A stretch of DNA of 64,000 bases, taken from contig NC_082688.1 in NCBI RefSeq assembly GCF_949987515.2, positions 105,193,893 to 105,257,892 on the forward strand. Reading direction: 5' to 3'. A program made the translations under genes and the position numbers. Below, piece by piece: positions 25,493 through 37,450 of the stretch. The notes beneath the pieces were generated by a model, which saw nothing but the letters and a program-made list of their open reading frames with translations, ran no database searches and was not told where the DNA came from. The stretch is from Delphinus delphis. Lineage: Eukaryota > Chordata > Mammalia > Artiodactyla > Delphinidae. How positions within the stretch are numbered: position 1 is the first letter of the stretch; each line of letters starts with the position of its first letter.

Positions 25493-25721
25493 AATATTAA
25501 TTAATTAATTAATTTATTTATTTGGCTGCGCTGGCTCTTAGTTGCAGCATGCGGGATCTTCATTGCGGTGTGCGGGATCTTTAGTTGTGGCATATGGGCA
25601 TCTTTCAGTTGCGGCATGCAGGCTCTTAGTTGTGGCATGTGGGATCCCTGGCTAGGGATTGAACCTGGGCCCCCTTCATTGGGAGCACAGAATCTTAACC
25701 ACTGGACCACCAGGGAAGTCT
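25493..25721 (-). mobile_element. CHR-type SINE, diverged form, second of an adjacent pair
   Basis: The AT-rich tail (attaattaattaattaattt) is at the left and the head (ccaccagggaagtctc) at the right. The body holds repeated 'gttgcggcatg / gttgtggcatg' units. No clear target duplication was found. Confidence 0.82.
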
Positions 25722-25959
25722 CATGATAAAGTTTTCTTTTTTTAATAGTTTTAGTTAGATTTTAGATAGAGCTTCTGAACATACTTAAAATTTCCTCAAT
25801 AACTGAATCAAGTATCAGCTTTTAATTTAAAGTTTAATTAATTAAAATAAAATAGAATTTTAAATTCTATTGATTAATAGTCACATGCAACTGATGGATA
25901 CTGTATAGGATAGGGCAATTCTAGAAAAAGAGAGGGAAAGTTAGGCAAAGATTTCTTAG

Positions 25960-27250
25960 ATTAAAGAACAAGAACATGAAAAGGAAATCTATAAATTGAA
26001 CTTAATAAAAATTTAAAACTTCTTCAAAAGACACCCTTAAAATGAAAGGTAACTCAGAGATTGGGAGAAAATATTTACCACACACGTATCTGATAAAGAA
26101 CTTGAAAACAGAAAATTAAAAAGAATTCTTACAACTCTAGCCAAAGTAATAAACAAATAAATTGGGCTTCCCTTGTGGCGCAGCGGTTAAGAATCTGCCC
26201 GCCAACACAGGGGACACGGTTCGAGCCCTGGTCCGGGAAGATCCCACATACTGCGGAGCAACTAAGCCCGTGCGCCACAACTACTGGGCCTGCGTTCTAG
26301 AGCCTGTGAGCCACAACTACTGAGCCCGCATGCCACAACTACTGAAGCCCGAGTGCCTAGAGCCTGTGCTCCGCAACGAGAAGCCACTGCAATGAGAAGC
26401 AACCGTATTGCAACAAAGAGTAGCCCCCGCTCGCCACAACTAGAAAAAGCCTGCGTGCAGCAACAAAGACCCAACACAGCCAAAAATAAATAAATAAATT
26501 TATTTTAAGAAAACACAAATAAATTCAATGTTAATACAGGAAGGTAGTTCCCTGACCCTTGATTTCAGATTTTTGTGTTTATCAGAAGAGCCTCATTCTT
26601 CCTCATTGACTGATTTTATGGTACATAAATGTAACGATTTTTAACTTAGAAAATAAATTCACATTAATAAAGTATCATTTTTATGTTTTATAAAAAAAGA
26701 ATTCTTACAACTCAACAACAGCATAAACAATGCAATAAAAATGGGTAAAATATGTGAGGAGGCATTCGCTGAAGAAGACATAAGGATGGCAAATGAAGAG
26801 ATGCTAAACATGAGTCCTTAGAGAAATACCAATTAAAACCACAGTGAGGTACCACTACACTCTTACAAGAAGGGTCAAAACGAAAGACTGACGAGTGCTG
26901 GCAAGGATGTAGAGCAACTGGAAATCTCGAACACTACCAGTATAATGCTTTTGAGAGTCATCCTTGTTGTTGCATATATCAATAGCCCACTTTTTTTTTT
27001 ATTGCTAAGAAGTATTCCATTGTATGGATGTACCATAGATGTTTATTGATAACATCCACAAGCTGATGGATATGTGGGTTGTTGTTTTCAGTTTTTGACA
27101 ACTATGAATAAAGCTGCCATAAATATTCACATACAGATTTTTGTAGAGCCATACAATTTCATTTCCCTTGGGTAAAAATTTAAGAGTGGAATTGCTAGGC
27201 TATATATGTTTAACCTTTTAAGAAACTACCAAACTGTTTTCCAAAGTGAA
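25960..27250 (+). mobile_element. Decayed L1 fragments split by a SINE, with a minus-strand L1 piece at the end
   Basis: Plus-strand ORF2 text occurs at 25970-26145 and resumes at 26690-26940 after the SINE (26164-26511), with an unrelated about 165-bp spacer. From about 26945 to 27250, phrases such as 'agtattccattgtatggatg' are L1 3' sequence in the opposite direction. Confidence 0.65.
26164..26511 (+). mobile_element. CHR-type SINE, extended long form (about 348 bp), nested in L1
   Basis: The head gggcttcccttgtggcgcag is followed by a body in which the ccacaactactg unit appears three times (about 26275-26345). The flanks aaacaaataaatt (26151-26163) and acacaaataaatt (26512-26524) are the target duplication. 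Confidence 0.9.
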
Positions 27251-27438
27251 AATTTATTTTTAGCTTAAATAAACCAGAGTCAGATCTTACGCTGAGCTGT
27301 ACACCATAGTATCCAACATCTCCTTTAACCTAGTCATAAAGCATTAGTTCTAACTCTGCCTCTAAATTAGTGTTAATCCAAACGAATCCCTAAATTCTTT
27401 GGGCCTCAAATGTCTTCATCTGGAGACTTGACTAGATT

Positions 27439-27611
27439 CTTTCTCTTTCTCTCTTTCTTGCTCTCTCTCTCCCACTCCCTCCCTCCCTCTCTCTCTCTCC
27501 TTCCTTCCTTTCCTTTCCCTTCCTTCCTCTTTCTTTCCCTCTTTCTCTTTCTTTCCCTCTTTCTCTTTCTTTCCTTCCTCCCACCCTCCTCCCTCCCTCC
27601 CTCCCTCCCTT
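27439..27611. repeat. Long polypyrimidine/polypurine tract (CTTT, CCCT and CCTT units)
   Basis: About 170 bases are almost entirely C and T on the plus strand (interruptions are rare), mixing CTCT, CTTTC and CCCT units. The open frames on both strands here (Leu/Ser/Pro-rich or Arg/Lys/Glu-rich) are artefacts of the repeat. Confidence 0.92.
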
Positions 27612-27721
27612 TCACTGCATCATGGGGCATGCGGGATCTTAGTTCCCCAACCAGGGATAGAACCTGTTACCCCTGCAGTGGAAGCATGGATTCTTAACCA
27701 CTGGACCTCCAGGGAAGTCCC
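27439..27721 (-). mobile_element. CHR-type SINE with greatly expanded pyrimidine tail
   Basis: The SINE head and short body occupy 27612-27721 (minus strand). On its tail side lies a 170-bp pure C/T tract. The target duplication gactagatt flanks the whole unit (27430-27438 and 27722-27730), so the pyrimidine tract belongs to the insertion, presumably grown from its A-rich tail. Confidence 0.87.
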
Positions 27722-28849
27722 GACTAGATTATTTCTAAGCTCTCTTTTAACACAAAAATATTGTCTCTCATTATTCTATCATTTCACTGGGTCAACCAAA
27801 ACTCTTTGGTCTTTTATATAACCAGTCAAGAAATATCTATGCCACTGTGTTCTTTTATAACTAGCTCTATGCAAATAAGAAATTACATGATTTATAAGAT
27901 GGAAGGGATTCTAAGATAATCTAGTCCAAATACCTCTTTTAAAAATGAGGAACCAAGCTCTTCCAAGGCTTGTGAACTTTCCTCTGCACCTACACACCCA
28001 AGTATACACGTTTACAGCCATCGATAACTATAGCTTGCTAGAAGACACGCCATGCCCTAACAGGGTGTATAAGAAGATTCTTAGTGTAGCAGGAAAGGGG
28101 AAAGCACACTCTGTGGAGAATCCCTGCCTGATACCACAGCATCCTGAGTTAAACCGGCTTCCACTGAGCCAAACCTGCCTAATTTGGAACTATTATCCCT
28201 GCTAAGAATTTTGGGCCAGGTCCTCCAACACTCAGAAATTTCTATAAATACATTTCAATTTTATTTGGTAATCTTTCACTTTCTTCCACTTTGTCTCTTG
28301 ATTCTATCTTGCAGGAGAGCTGTTAAAGGTGCCACTCGCACTCACTGTCACACTGACTACACAGCTGGATAAAATAGAGGGCTAATTTTCCACTTGAGCA
28401 GCAAATCTCTAGCATGCATGGTAAACACAGAGAAGCCACTTTCTGGTTGGAGCGTGGCTAAACATCACCCACAGCTGGGTAACTGACACTTATGGCTGCT
28501 CCCTCTTGCTTATCCTGTCCTCTGACTTGGCTTTCCATGAAAATGAGTAAAGAAGGAGAGAGTTGTCATAAAAAGCAACACCCCCCCTGCCCCCAATAGA
28601 AGCTCACGAAGGGTGGGAGTGTTGACAGTAAATATTAAGGGTGAGGGAAGGAAAACAGGGGTTGGCTTGGGAACAAACATTGTTGGCTGTCTCTCTCTAC
28701 GCTGAGAGAAAATGCTCTCTCCGCACACTAGCACAGGATAAAGAAACTGATCATGAGGATGTGGGGAAATGGAAACTCTCATTTACCTCTGTTGAGTGAA
28801 AAGGAAAGAGTATCTGAAGAGCAATACTGAATCAAAATTTAAAATGTGC

Positions 28850-29040
28850 ATATATAGCAATTTTACTTAAGGAATTGACACTAAGCAAACACCCAGATGG
28901 GTGCAAAAAAATGTAAATAAAAATACGTTGTCTTTAGTATTGTGTGGGATAGTAGGGAATGGAAACCAAAATGTTCAACAGCAGAATAAATCCATACAAC
29001 GTAATACTATAAAAAGATTCAAATTGAGCTCATGAACATT
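28850..29040 (+). mobile_element. L1 3' fragment, left part
   Basis: The sequence 'aattgacactaagcaaacac' to 'aaccaaaatgttcaacagca' and 'aacgtaatactataaaaaga' resembles an old L1 3' end. It seems to continue at 29555 beyond an LTR-like insertion. Confidence 0.5.
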
Positions 29041-29044
29041 CAAA

Positions 29045-29552
29045 ATGGAAAGGCTTGTAACAGAAAGTTGTCTCATTATCTGTATTCCCCTTCGCCCTTT
29101 CACAGGAGAACCCCAAATCTCAGCTGGAATTATGGCCACCTGGAATAGAGATTTCCCAGTCTCTCTTGCAACTAACTGTAGTCATGTAACTTCATGTAAA
29201 TTCTGGCCAAAAAGAATATATTGAAGTCTATGTGTGCAACTCTGAGAAATAATCAAAGGGAAGGGGCATGCCTTTCCCTGTCCCTTCCTCCTTCCTGCTG
29301 TCTAGAAAAAGACTCTGATGGCCTGAGCTGGTCAACTCACATTGGATCACAAACAGTAAGGCATATATTGAAGATGGTGGGGCAGCAAGCTAGCAGGAGA
29401 CCCTGGGTCTCTAATGGTCACAGACCTGGACTCTTTACCCCTGGACTTCCTTTGTAAGAGAGAAACAAACATCTAAACTGTTAAGCCATGGTTACTTCAG
29501 GCTTCTTATCACTCAGAGCTGAATCTGATCCTAACAGATTTATAGCCTAAGA
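29045..29552 (+). mobile_element. LTR-like or other ancient mammalian repeat, family uncertain
   Basis: The block reads like a widespread repeat: 'cagtctctcttgcaactaac', 'catgtaacttcatgtaaatt', 'gagagaaacaaacatctaaa', 'gttaagccatggttacttca'. This arrangement resembles solitary LTRs of mammalian ERVL/MaLR-type elements, but I cannot fix the family. No retroviral genes are present. Confidence 0.45.
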
Positions 29553-29554
29553 GC

Positions 29555-29725
29555 AACTAAAGGATATCAGTGCACACATCCATCATAGGAGATTATATAC
29601 CAAAATGTTACACAGTGATTACTCTAGGTGGTGAGATTACAGGTGATTTGTGTTTTCTTCTTTATATCTTTCCATTATATTCAGAAAAAAAATTATGAGT
29701 ATGTATTGGTTCTATAATAGAGCTA
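29555..29725 (+). mobile_element. L1 3' fragment, right part
   Basis: The sequence 'gatatcagtgcacacatcca', 'gtgattactctaggtggtga' and 'tttccattatattcagaaaa' continues old L1 3' text after the inserted block. Confidence 0.45.
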
Positions 29726-31084
29726 TTTTTATTTTGAGAAAAGCATTCTAAAACTTCAAGTGAATTAAAGAAACAAGTTTTCTTTTATTTAGTCCCTTTG
29801 AAGAACTCTGACAGTTTAGTTGGATGGATTTCTTTATAAAAGAAACCATGTTGTCTCAGCTGATATCTCCCATTGAATGGCAGCAGCTTGCCTAGCCCAG
29901 AAATAGGTTTTGCCAGGCTGAATATCTCAGGGCCCCCTCAAGAACACTCCAAGGAGATGGTAATCCCACAGTCACTTTGCCAGTCCTCCACCAGGTTGCT
30001 ATGTACAGCTGGGTCACACAGTTTAACCAACAAGGCAACAACCTCATCCTTCAAAACTTTCAGGTCAACGAAGTGTTGAGTTATAGAAGCCAGACGCGAA
30101 AGAGAACACACTCAGATGCATAACTAGATAAAAATTCATCAAACTGCACGCGCACTTTAAATTTATGTTAGTTTTACTATCTGAAAATGTTATTTAAAAA
30201 AATACCCTGAGGACAGCATCACACTTTCTGGTGATTTCTCTCTACTCAACCTGTTGATGTGACCAAGAATATTCTACGCATTTAGCAGGTCTGCAGGAAT
30301 GGGGCTCCCCAACTCTTTCTCAGTAAAGGTGAACGTCAAGGAATCAATGAGGGTGTCTGTTCTCTCCTTTTTCCTATCTGGGCACTCTTCTTACATGGCG
30401 CCCAACAACTGGTCCCACTGATTCTCTGGATCCCTTTCACTTTCTGATGTATTTATTAATTCTGTTACTGTTTATGAGGTCCTTGTAAGGTGCTCAGAAA
30501 AATCTTGTCCTAAGTAGGTAATTCTGACTTTGATTTACTTTGATGCATTTGCTAAGCTCCCTAATGCTTCTTGTTTTGATTATATTTCACTTTTAAAAAT
30601 ATTTTCTGTAACTGCAATGAATCATACTTTTTGATTTCACATTCCAAAGTTTTTAAGTGTGTAAAATACAGTTCTTCTAACTCCTTTGTCCTAGGTTTCA
30701 GAAGGGATGAATTTAAAGGCTCTAGGTGTTAAAAAATTCTTAAACTTCCCTGAAACTTTTTCTTAAAAAAAATCCTTATTTTGTTACTTCTCAAACCACT
30801 AAGTCTTATATTCCAAGTCCACCACTGTGGCTTCAATCTACCTTTCTAACTTTCGTTCCTAGTACACTCAGCAAGGTCCCAACTGCAGTGAGCTAGAGCT
30901 CCAATCACACGTACTAACCTTTCAGATGTTAACAACACACATATAATAAAAATGCTGATATTCTAAAGTAATGAATTAGGAGAATGTGAGAAGACAGAAA
31001 TGTGTCTATTTTTGTACACACTGCTACAGAACAAAAAACATATAAAGTGCATATGCACATTATGGGAAAACTGAACACCTCACT

Positions 31085-31260
31085 TCCAAATCTTTTTAAA
31101 AACCACTCTATTGAGGTGTGACTGACATATGAAAAGATGTATGTATTTAATATAAATAAGTTGCTGAGTTTGGGGATAAGTATACATCCATGAAACCATC
31201 ACCACCATCAAGTTCATAAACGTATCTATCACCTCTCAAAGTTTCCTCTCACTCCTACTA
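31085..31260 (-). mobile_element. L1-derived fragment
   Basis: The sequence 'cactctattgaggtgtgact', then 'atgaaaccatcaccaccatc' and 'cgtatctatcacctctcaaa' is a common L1 3' segment in reverse. Confidence 0.5.
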
Positions 31261-31329
31261 TTATTATTACTATTTTGTGGGATGGGAGTGGTAGGGAAGA
31301 GGGTAGGAACTACCTGGGATAAGACCATC

Positions 31330-31645
31330 ATGTTCCTCCTCCGATGTATTTGTCAGCCAAGGTACTTTCCAAGGCCAGCTCAAATTTTACTTCTCTAGGA
31401 AGCTTTGATTCTCTGGGTGGAATTCATCTTTCATAATCCTGATCTTACTATTGCCTTTATCACAGTCTGTCACTAAAACCACATACACTCACTCACATAC
31501 ATCAATAGTATACACAGTACACTTATCTATGGTTTGTTGAATAGTGAGTTACTGAGAGGTAAGGTCTATGTCTTACTCATCTTTAGTTTGCTCCACAGCA
31601 CCGAGGTTTTGTAGGCATTTAATAATATTCATTGGCTATACAATT
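31330..31645 (+). mobile_element. L2 3' half
   Basis: It follows the L2 3' end in order: 'ccagctcaaattttacttct', 'ctttatcacagtctgtcact', 'tctatgtcttactcatcttt', 'aggcatttaataatattcat'. Confidence 0.7.
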
Positions 31646-32369
31646 AGAGCCAAACGATGTACGATGTACGGCTTCTCTTATCTGTTAGTTTTAACTATCA
31701 CACAGTTGTTCATCAACAGTTTCTTCCTATTGGATCTATGCAGCTTGACTCAAATACAGTTTAAAATAAATAAGCCACTGCCTAGGGCTCTGAATCCCTT
31801 TTTGTTTCTACAGATTTTTTTTGTGTGGTAATTATGTTTATTTTAACAGACAATTTGTTTACATTTCTTGCCTTTATCAGGCCTGTCTCTTAAGTACAAA
31901 AAGAGAGAAACTATTTCTGGCTGTTCTATTTTCCAAGGAAACCTTGCAATTTTCTTTTAAGGTCATAGAAGTCTTTTACTTCTACAAGTCTGCTACGTAC
32001 CACCTAAGACTTTAAGTTATAAAAACCATTGTTTTCTCAAAAGTCTGGAAATGGCTTGCAAGATATAATTAACTGCCTAGAACAAACAATACAACACAAA
32101 TAGATCTTCCTCTTAGAAAATAACTTACTGTTGGGCTATGTGAAAGAATCTCACTTTTTTTAGTGACTAGAAAATTTTGGAGCAAGAAAGCAGTTGTAGT
32201 ATGTAAATTAAAACACACAAAAATTTCAAGCCAGAAGTCAATGTAACAGTGCCATGTTGAGTTCAAGCATCATGTCCACTCACATCAGAAATAGAACACA
32301 GATGTCTACGACCACCACTGCTGTTCCAAAATATTCTGGAAGTATAAGCCAATGTAATTACACCACAGG

Positions 32370-33320
32370 AAAAAAAAATGAGGTTAAAAAAATTATCTGC
32401 AAAGTTATACACCTAAAAACCTAAAAGAATTAAATGGAAAGATTACTAAATATTAAAATAAGACAGTTCAGCATAGGGCTGTGTAGAGAATGCAAAAAAG
32501 AAATACCCTTCTTGTAAGTAAACAATGTAGGAAAAGATTCCAATTACAATAACAACAAAAAAGATATGCTTAAAAAAAGGTTTAAATAAAGGAAAAGACA
32601 TTTCTTGTTCTTAGATAGACTCAATGATATGTTGAAAGAAATAAGTCAATTCTCTCCTTAAATTTTGTAAATTTAACCTGATTCCAAGCAAAATATGAAA
32701 CGGATTTTATTGGAAACTAATAATTCTAAATTTTATATGAAAAATAAAGAAGAGTAGTCTGGAAAATTCTGAAGTGAGGAACAATGAGTGGGAACAAGTA
32801 CTACAAGATATTAAAATACACTCTGGAGCTACAGAAGGTAAAATAGTTTAGCAGTGTAGTATTAATAGATCAAGTAGGGGAGAAGAGAGATGAAAAGGAA
32901 ATGGAAATACAGGTGCTTTTCTACACATATGAAAAGATGTTCCACGTCTTATACATAATGAGAGAAAAATAACATAAAAAAGTATAATGACATACCATTT
33001 TTTTCACTTTCCCAGAAGAAAAAAATAAGACAGCTTGATGATAACACTGTAGTGGTGAGTTGGGATATGCTGCTGGCAAGAGTGTAATCTTCTAAGTCGC
33101 GATGGGGGCATTTTGGCAATAAAATGAAATAAAAAATGCATATGCCCTTTGACATATATCCTACAGATACACTTCCAAAAATGCTCACAAAAGAGATTAT
33201 CTATGCGACGAGATTTCTAATCACTAAAGACTGGAAACAACCTCATGCTCACAGAGGAAGGCTTGGTTAGCGAAATTACGGTATACCTAAACAACAAAAC
33301 ACTGTGCAACTGACTTTTTT
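32370..33320 (+). mobile_element. Decayed L1 ORF2/3' region
   Basis: The sequence 'gacatttcttgttcttagat', 'ctgattccaagcaaaatatg' and 'tgatgggggcattttgg-like' text to 'atcactaaagactggaaaca' follows L1 ORF2 and 3' UTR order. No open frame survives. Confidence 0.62.
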
Positions 33321-33714
33321 TTCTAACAAAAGTTTGAACATATTTTTGAGCCGTGCTGACACTAATTTCACATGTTATGTATTATATTAGCAACAAAAAC
33401 CATGCCCTAAACTTTAAGTAACAATGAATGATACTCAAATAGTTGGGAGGGATATATGTGGAGGAAGGAGAACTCTACCTTCCAGCCTAACATCCATGAT
33501 TCTAAACTCCTCCTTTAGACAATGAAAAGACAAAGTGTCTGTTACAAATATTAAAAAAAAATTTTTTTTTGAAAGGAGTACTGAAACTATTTCATTGTTT
33601 AGAATGAAAGTAACATGAAAACAAATGACCCAGGATCTTGTTAAATGCAGACTCAATTAGGTGTGGACATGCTGTTTTATAAAATGAAGCTGTTCTAAAT
33701 TTCGACATGAAATG

Positions 33715-34000
33715 ATCTCTAAGATGCATTTCTAACTTTAAAAAGAAAAAGGAATATGCAAAACTAGTGTGGGCAGTATCTCACCATTTATGTAAAAAAC
33801 AAAAAAGCGATGGAAATTACACACGTGTGTATTTCCACGGAATATCTCTGAAGGATCCACAAGAAACTGACAACTGAGATTGCTCTTGGGGAGGAAGATA
33901 AAGGTGGCACAGGATCTTCTCTCTCTCTTTTTTAAACTTGTATACAGATTTTTAAAAAATTAAACAATGTGCATGTATTACCTATTTTAAGAAACACAAA
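33715..34000 (+). mobile_element. L1 3' UTR-like fragment
   Basis: The sequence 'tatgcaaaactagtgtgggc', 'ctgacaactgagattgctct' and 'aaattaaacaatgtgcatgt' resembles an old L1 3' terminus. Confidence 0.45.
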
Positions 34001-34004
34001 AAGA

Positions 34005-34612
34005 TGCTCAACATCACCAATCATTAGGTAAATGTAAATCAAAACCTTACTGAGATACTACTTCACATCCATTAGGATAGCTATTATCTAAACGAACAAA
34101 GATAAAATGACAAGTGTTGACGAACGGTGAAGATGTGGAGAAATCAGAACCCCTGTGCATCGCTGGTGGGAATGTAAAAAATGGAAGGCAGTATGTTGGT
34201 TCCTCAGAAAATTAAATTAGAATTACTGTATGATCCAGCAATTCAACTTCTGGGCGTATACCAAAAAAATTTGAAAGCAGAGACTTGAACAGAGTTTTGT
34301 ACATCCATGTTCACAGCAGCTTTAGTCACAACAACCAAAAGGTGGAAACAACCCAAGTGTCTACTGACAGATGAATGTATAAAACATATGTGGTATACAA
34401 AAGAATATTATTCAGCCTTAAAAAGGAAGGAAATTTTGACACAGGCTACAACATGGATGAACCTTGATGATATTATGCTAAGTGATGTCTGGAAATGGAT
34501 GGTGGTGATGGCTGCACAACAATGTGAATGTAATGTCACTGGGCTGTACACTTAAAAATGGTTAAAACAGTAAATTTTATGTTGTGTATATTTTATCACA
34601 ATTTTAAAAAAA
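34005..34612 (+). mobile_element. L1 3' end (old L1M-like), well kept
   Basis: The order is typical: 'agatactacttcacatccat', 'gtgcatcgctggtgggaatg', 'atgatccagcaattcaactt', 'caacatggatgaaccttgat', 'tgggctgtacacttaaaaat'. It ends just left of a young SINE. The open frame at 34307-34555 lies wholly within it. Confidence 0.82.
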
Positions 34613-34623
34613 TGTAATGCACA

Positions 34624-34818
34624 GGGCTTCCCTGGTGGCGCAGTGGTTGAGAGTCCGCCTGCCAATGCAGGGGACACGGGTTCGTGCCCCGGTCCGGGAA
34701 GACCCCACATGCCACCGAGTGGCTGGGCCCGTGAGCCATGGCAGCTGAGCCTGTGCTCTGCAACGGGAGAGGCCACAACAGTGAGAGGCCCATGTACCGC
34801 AAAAAAAAAAAAAAAAAA
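34624..34818 (+). mobile_element. CHR-type SINE, short young form, inserted beside an L1 3' end
   Basis: It has a clean head and an A tail of about 18 bases, with a deletion of about 15 bases in the body before gctctgcaacggg. The target duplication gtaatgcaca occurs at 34614-34623 and 34819-34828. Confidence 0.93.
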
Positions 34819-34839
34819 GTAATGCACAAAGAGAAAATC

Positions 34840-36025
34840 TGAAGAGACCTATAGCAGGTAAAGAAATTGACTTAGTCATTTAAAAATCTTCCCAGAAAAG
34901 CCCAGGCCCAGATGGCTTCATTGATGAATTCTATCAAACATTTAAAGAGAAATACCAATTCTTCACACATACTCTTCTGGAATCTAGAGGAGAGAACATT
35001 TCCCAGCTCATTCTATGAGAACAATATTACTGATACGAAAGCCAGACAAAGACATCATAAGAACACTACAGACCAATTTCTCTCATGAATATATATATAT
35101 ATATATGCAAAAATCGTCAACAAAATATCAGCAAACTAAATCCAGCAAGATCTACAAAGGATTCTACATCATGACTAACTGGGAATTATGCCTGGAATGC
35201 AAGATTGATTTAACATTAAAAATTCAACTAAGTTAATATACTATATTAATATAATAAAGGACAAAAACCATATGATCATCTTGATACACAAAGGAAAAGC
35301 ATTTGATGAAATCCAAGACCCATTCATGATAAAAATGGTCAACAAACCAGGAACAGAAGGGAACATCATCAACTTGATAAAGGGCAACTATGAAAAACCT
35401 ACAGCTCATATTGTATTCAGTGGTGAAAGACTGAATGCTTTCTCCCTAAGACTGGGAAGGGGAAAAAAGACTGGCACCATTGCTTGCACCACTTCTATTC
35501 AATATCGTATTGGAGGTTCTAGCCAGTGTAATCATGAAAGACAAAGAAATGAAAACATGGAGAAATCAGAAATAAAAACTTATGTCCGCACAATATTAAT
35601 AGCCCCAAAGTGGAAACAATCCAGATGTCTATCAACTGGTACCTGGATAAACAAAATGTGACATATTCATATAGAATATTACTGAGCAATACATGCTACA
35701 ACATGGATGAACCTCAAAAACACTATGCTAAATGAAAAGTCAGACACAGAAGACTGCATATTGCATGAATCAATTCATATGAAATGACCAGAAAGGGCAA
35801 ATCTACAAGACAGAAGATAGATTAGTGGTTGCCTGGGCCTGGAGGTAGTTATGGGGATTGCTAATGGGCACAAGGGATCTTTTTGGAGTAACGAAAATAT
35901 TCTAAAATTGGATTGTGGTGATTGTTGGATAACTCTAAATTTACTAAAAGTCACTGAAATGTACCTTTTAAATGTATGAGTTTTGTGGTATGTTAATTAT
36001 ACCTCAATAAAGTTATTTAAAAAAT
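34840..36025 (+). mobile_element. L1 ORF2 fragment and 3' end
   Basis: Translation near 34880-35560 recalls the reverse-transcriptase region (for example KARPRWLH..FYQTF- and RQRN-like pieces) with frame breaks. After about 35590, 3' UTR text follows ('gtggaaacaatccagatgtc', 'caacatggatgaacctcaaa') to 'acctcaataaagttattt'. A small (AT)n run lies at 35086-35106. Confidence 0.72.
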
Positions 36026-37309
36026 GTTAATAAAAAGCAACAATTATAATAATATCCTTTATATTATTAATACTACTTGTTTACCTGTATTTTCATACAC
36101 TGAGAAAACATACGAGAAGGAAGACTTATTAAATTAGAACATCTAATTATGCCTTTCTCTATTTTACTGGAATAGAAAAATGCAGAAATACTGTATTTAA
36201 GAAAAGCCAATCTCTGCTTAGGCCATAAATCTGAAGAATAGATTATGCAAGACCTTTTATTATTCACGTTCCCCCACCCCATTCATAAGCATGAGTGATG
36301 AAAAATAAACTGCACCTTAAGGGCAAAAAGGGTGTTAGTTTTACAATTCCTATTAAAGAATGGCTTTCTTGAACATCATCTATCTGATTATCTATCCTTG
36401 AGAGAGCTAAAGTTCATTCAGCTGTGCTTTCAATAAATTAAAATGTTTTAGACCCTTAGGGCATTTCCTTCAGATATATGGTCAATCAGGGGCAATTTAA
36501 ACTTCCTGTTTCCTCACAGTAAAATTCCCACCACAGGCTGGGAATTTAGTCTTGACCACCGAGCCCCTTGGGGCTTTCAAGCTAACTCCTTTCTCCTACG
36601 GTCTTTCCTATTCCCCTTCATCTTCTGTTAGCATTCTTGCCTTTTCTCAGGATCCCCGCAAATTCTGACATCTGTCCTTCTGACTTAGCCCTTCCTGATA
36701 TGCCAACTCCTAGTTTCATCTCACCGGTCATCCCTTTCCTTTCTGGTGGGCACGGAGGTCTCCTCTGCCATTTACACACACTTGACCCAGCTGCCTCTCC
36801 AATCTGCCGGACCCCATAATACTTATAATAACAACTACTGCTCCCACGCATCAGCATTTTCAAAGCAACACCAGAGGTTCTTTGAAAAATTCCTTTTAAA
36901 GATTCTCAAGGCACCACTTTTTTATCTGAAGAAATCTGCTCCTCTTTTTGGTACATTTTCCCACATCCATACATCACTACTGTAAGGACCTTTTACTAAA
37001 TATAGCCAAAGTCTAAGAGACAAGAGGGTGTGAGGACTGACGAAAGAAGATGGTTACATTAGTAAGACACATAGTAAGAGTAAAGAAGCAGATGGCATCC
37101 CTGGCAAGAGTGGGGAAATGTATTCTTATACATGATTGGTACAATGGTAAACCAGTGGGCAAATTGGCCATGTCTGTTACAATTTTAAGAAGGCATCTTC
37201 TAAGATACAATTAAATACATTTTGAAGCATTATATTCAAAAACTACTTGAGCCAGGGCCCAACAATATCACTACATCAGAAAATTCACTGCAATATTGTT
37301 TGAACTGCA

Positions 37310-37450
37310 CAGTAAGCCCGCTGGACTTTACATTCCATAAAGGCAGAGAGTAAATCCGTTTTCTTCACTGGAATATGCCTAGTACCTTGGGTAATGCATA
37401 ACACAGAAGAGGCAGGTGTTCAGGAAGATCTGTTGAATGAATAAATTAAT
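37310..37450 (+). mobile_element. L2 3'-end remnant
   Basis: The sequence 'ctttacattccataaaggca', 'actggaatatgcctagtacc' and 'atctgttgaatgaataaatt' matches the plus-strand L2 terminus. Confidence 0.65.

Noticed and set aside
27406..27697. Arg/Lys/Glu-rich and Leu/Ser/Pro-rich open frames on opposite strands
   Set aside because: Products of the polypyrimidine tract in the SINE tail.
34307..34555. 82-residue open frame, plus strand
   Set aside because: It is wholly within the L1 3' end at 34005-34612.
35272..35661. 129-residue open frame, plus strand
   Set aside because: It lies inside a decayed L1 ORF2/3' region and has L1-like wording; not an independent gene.
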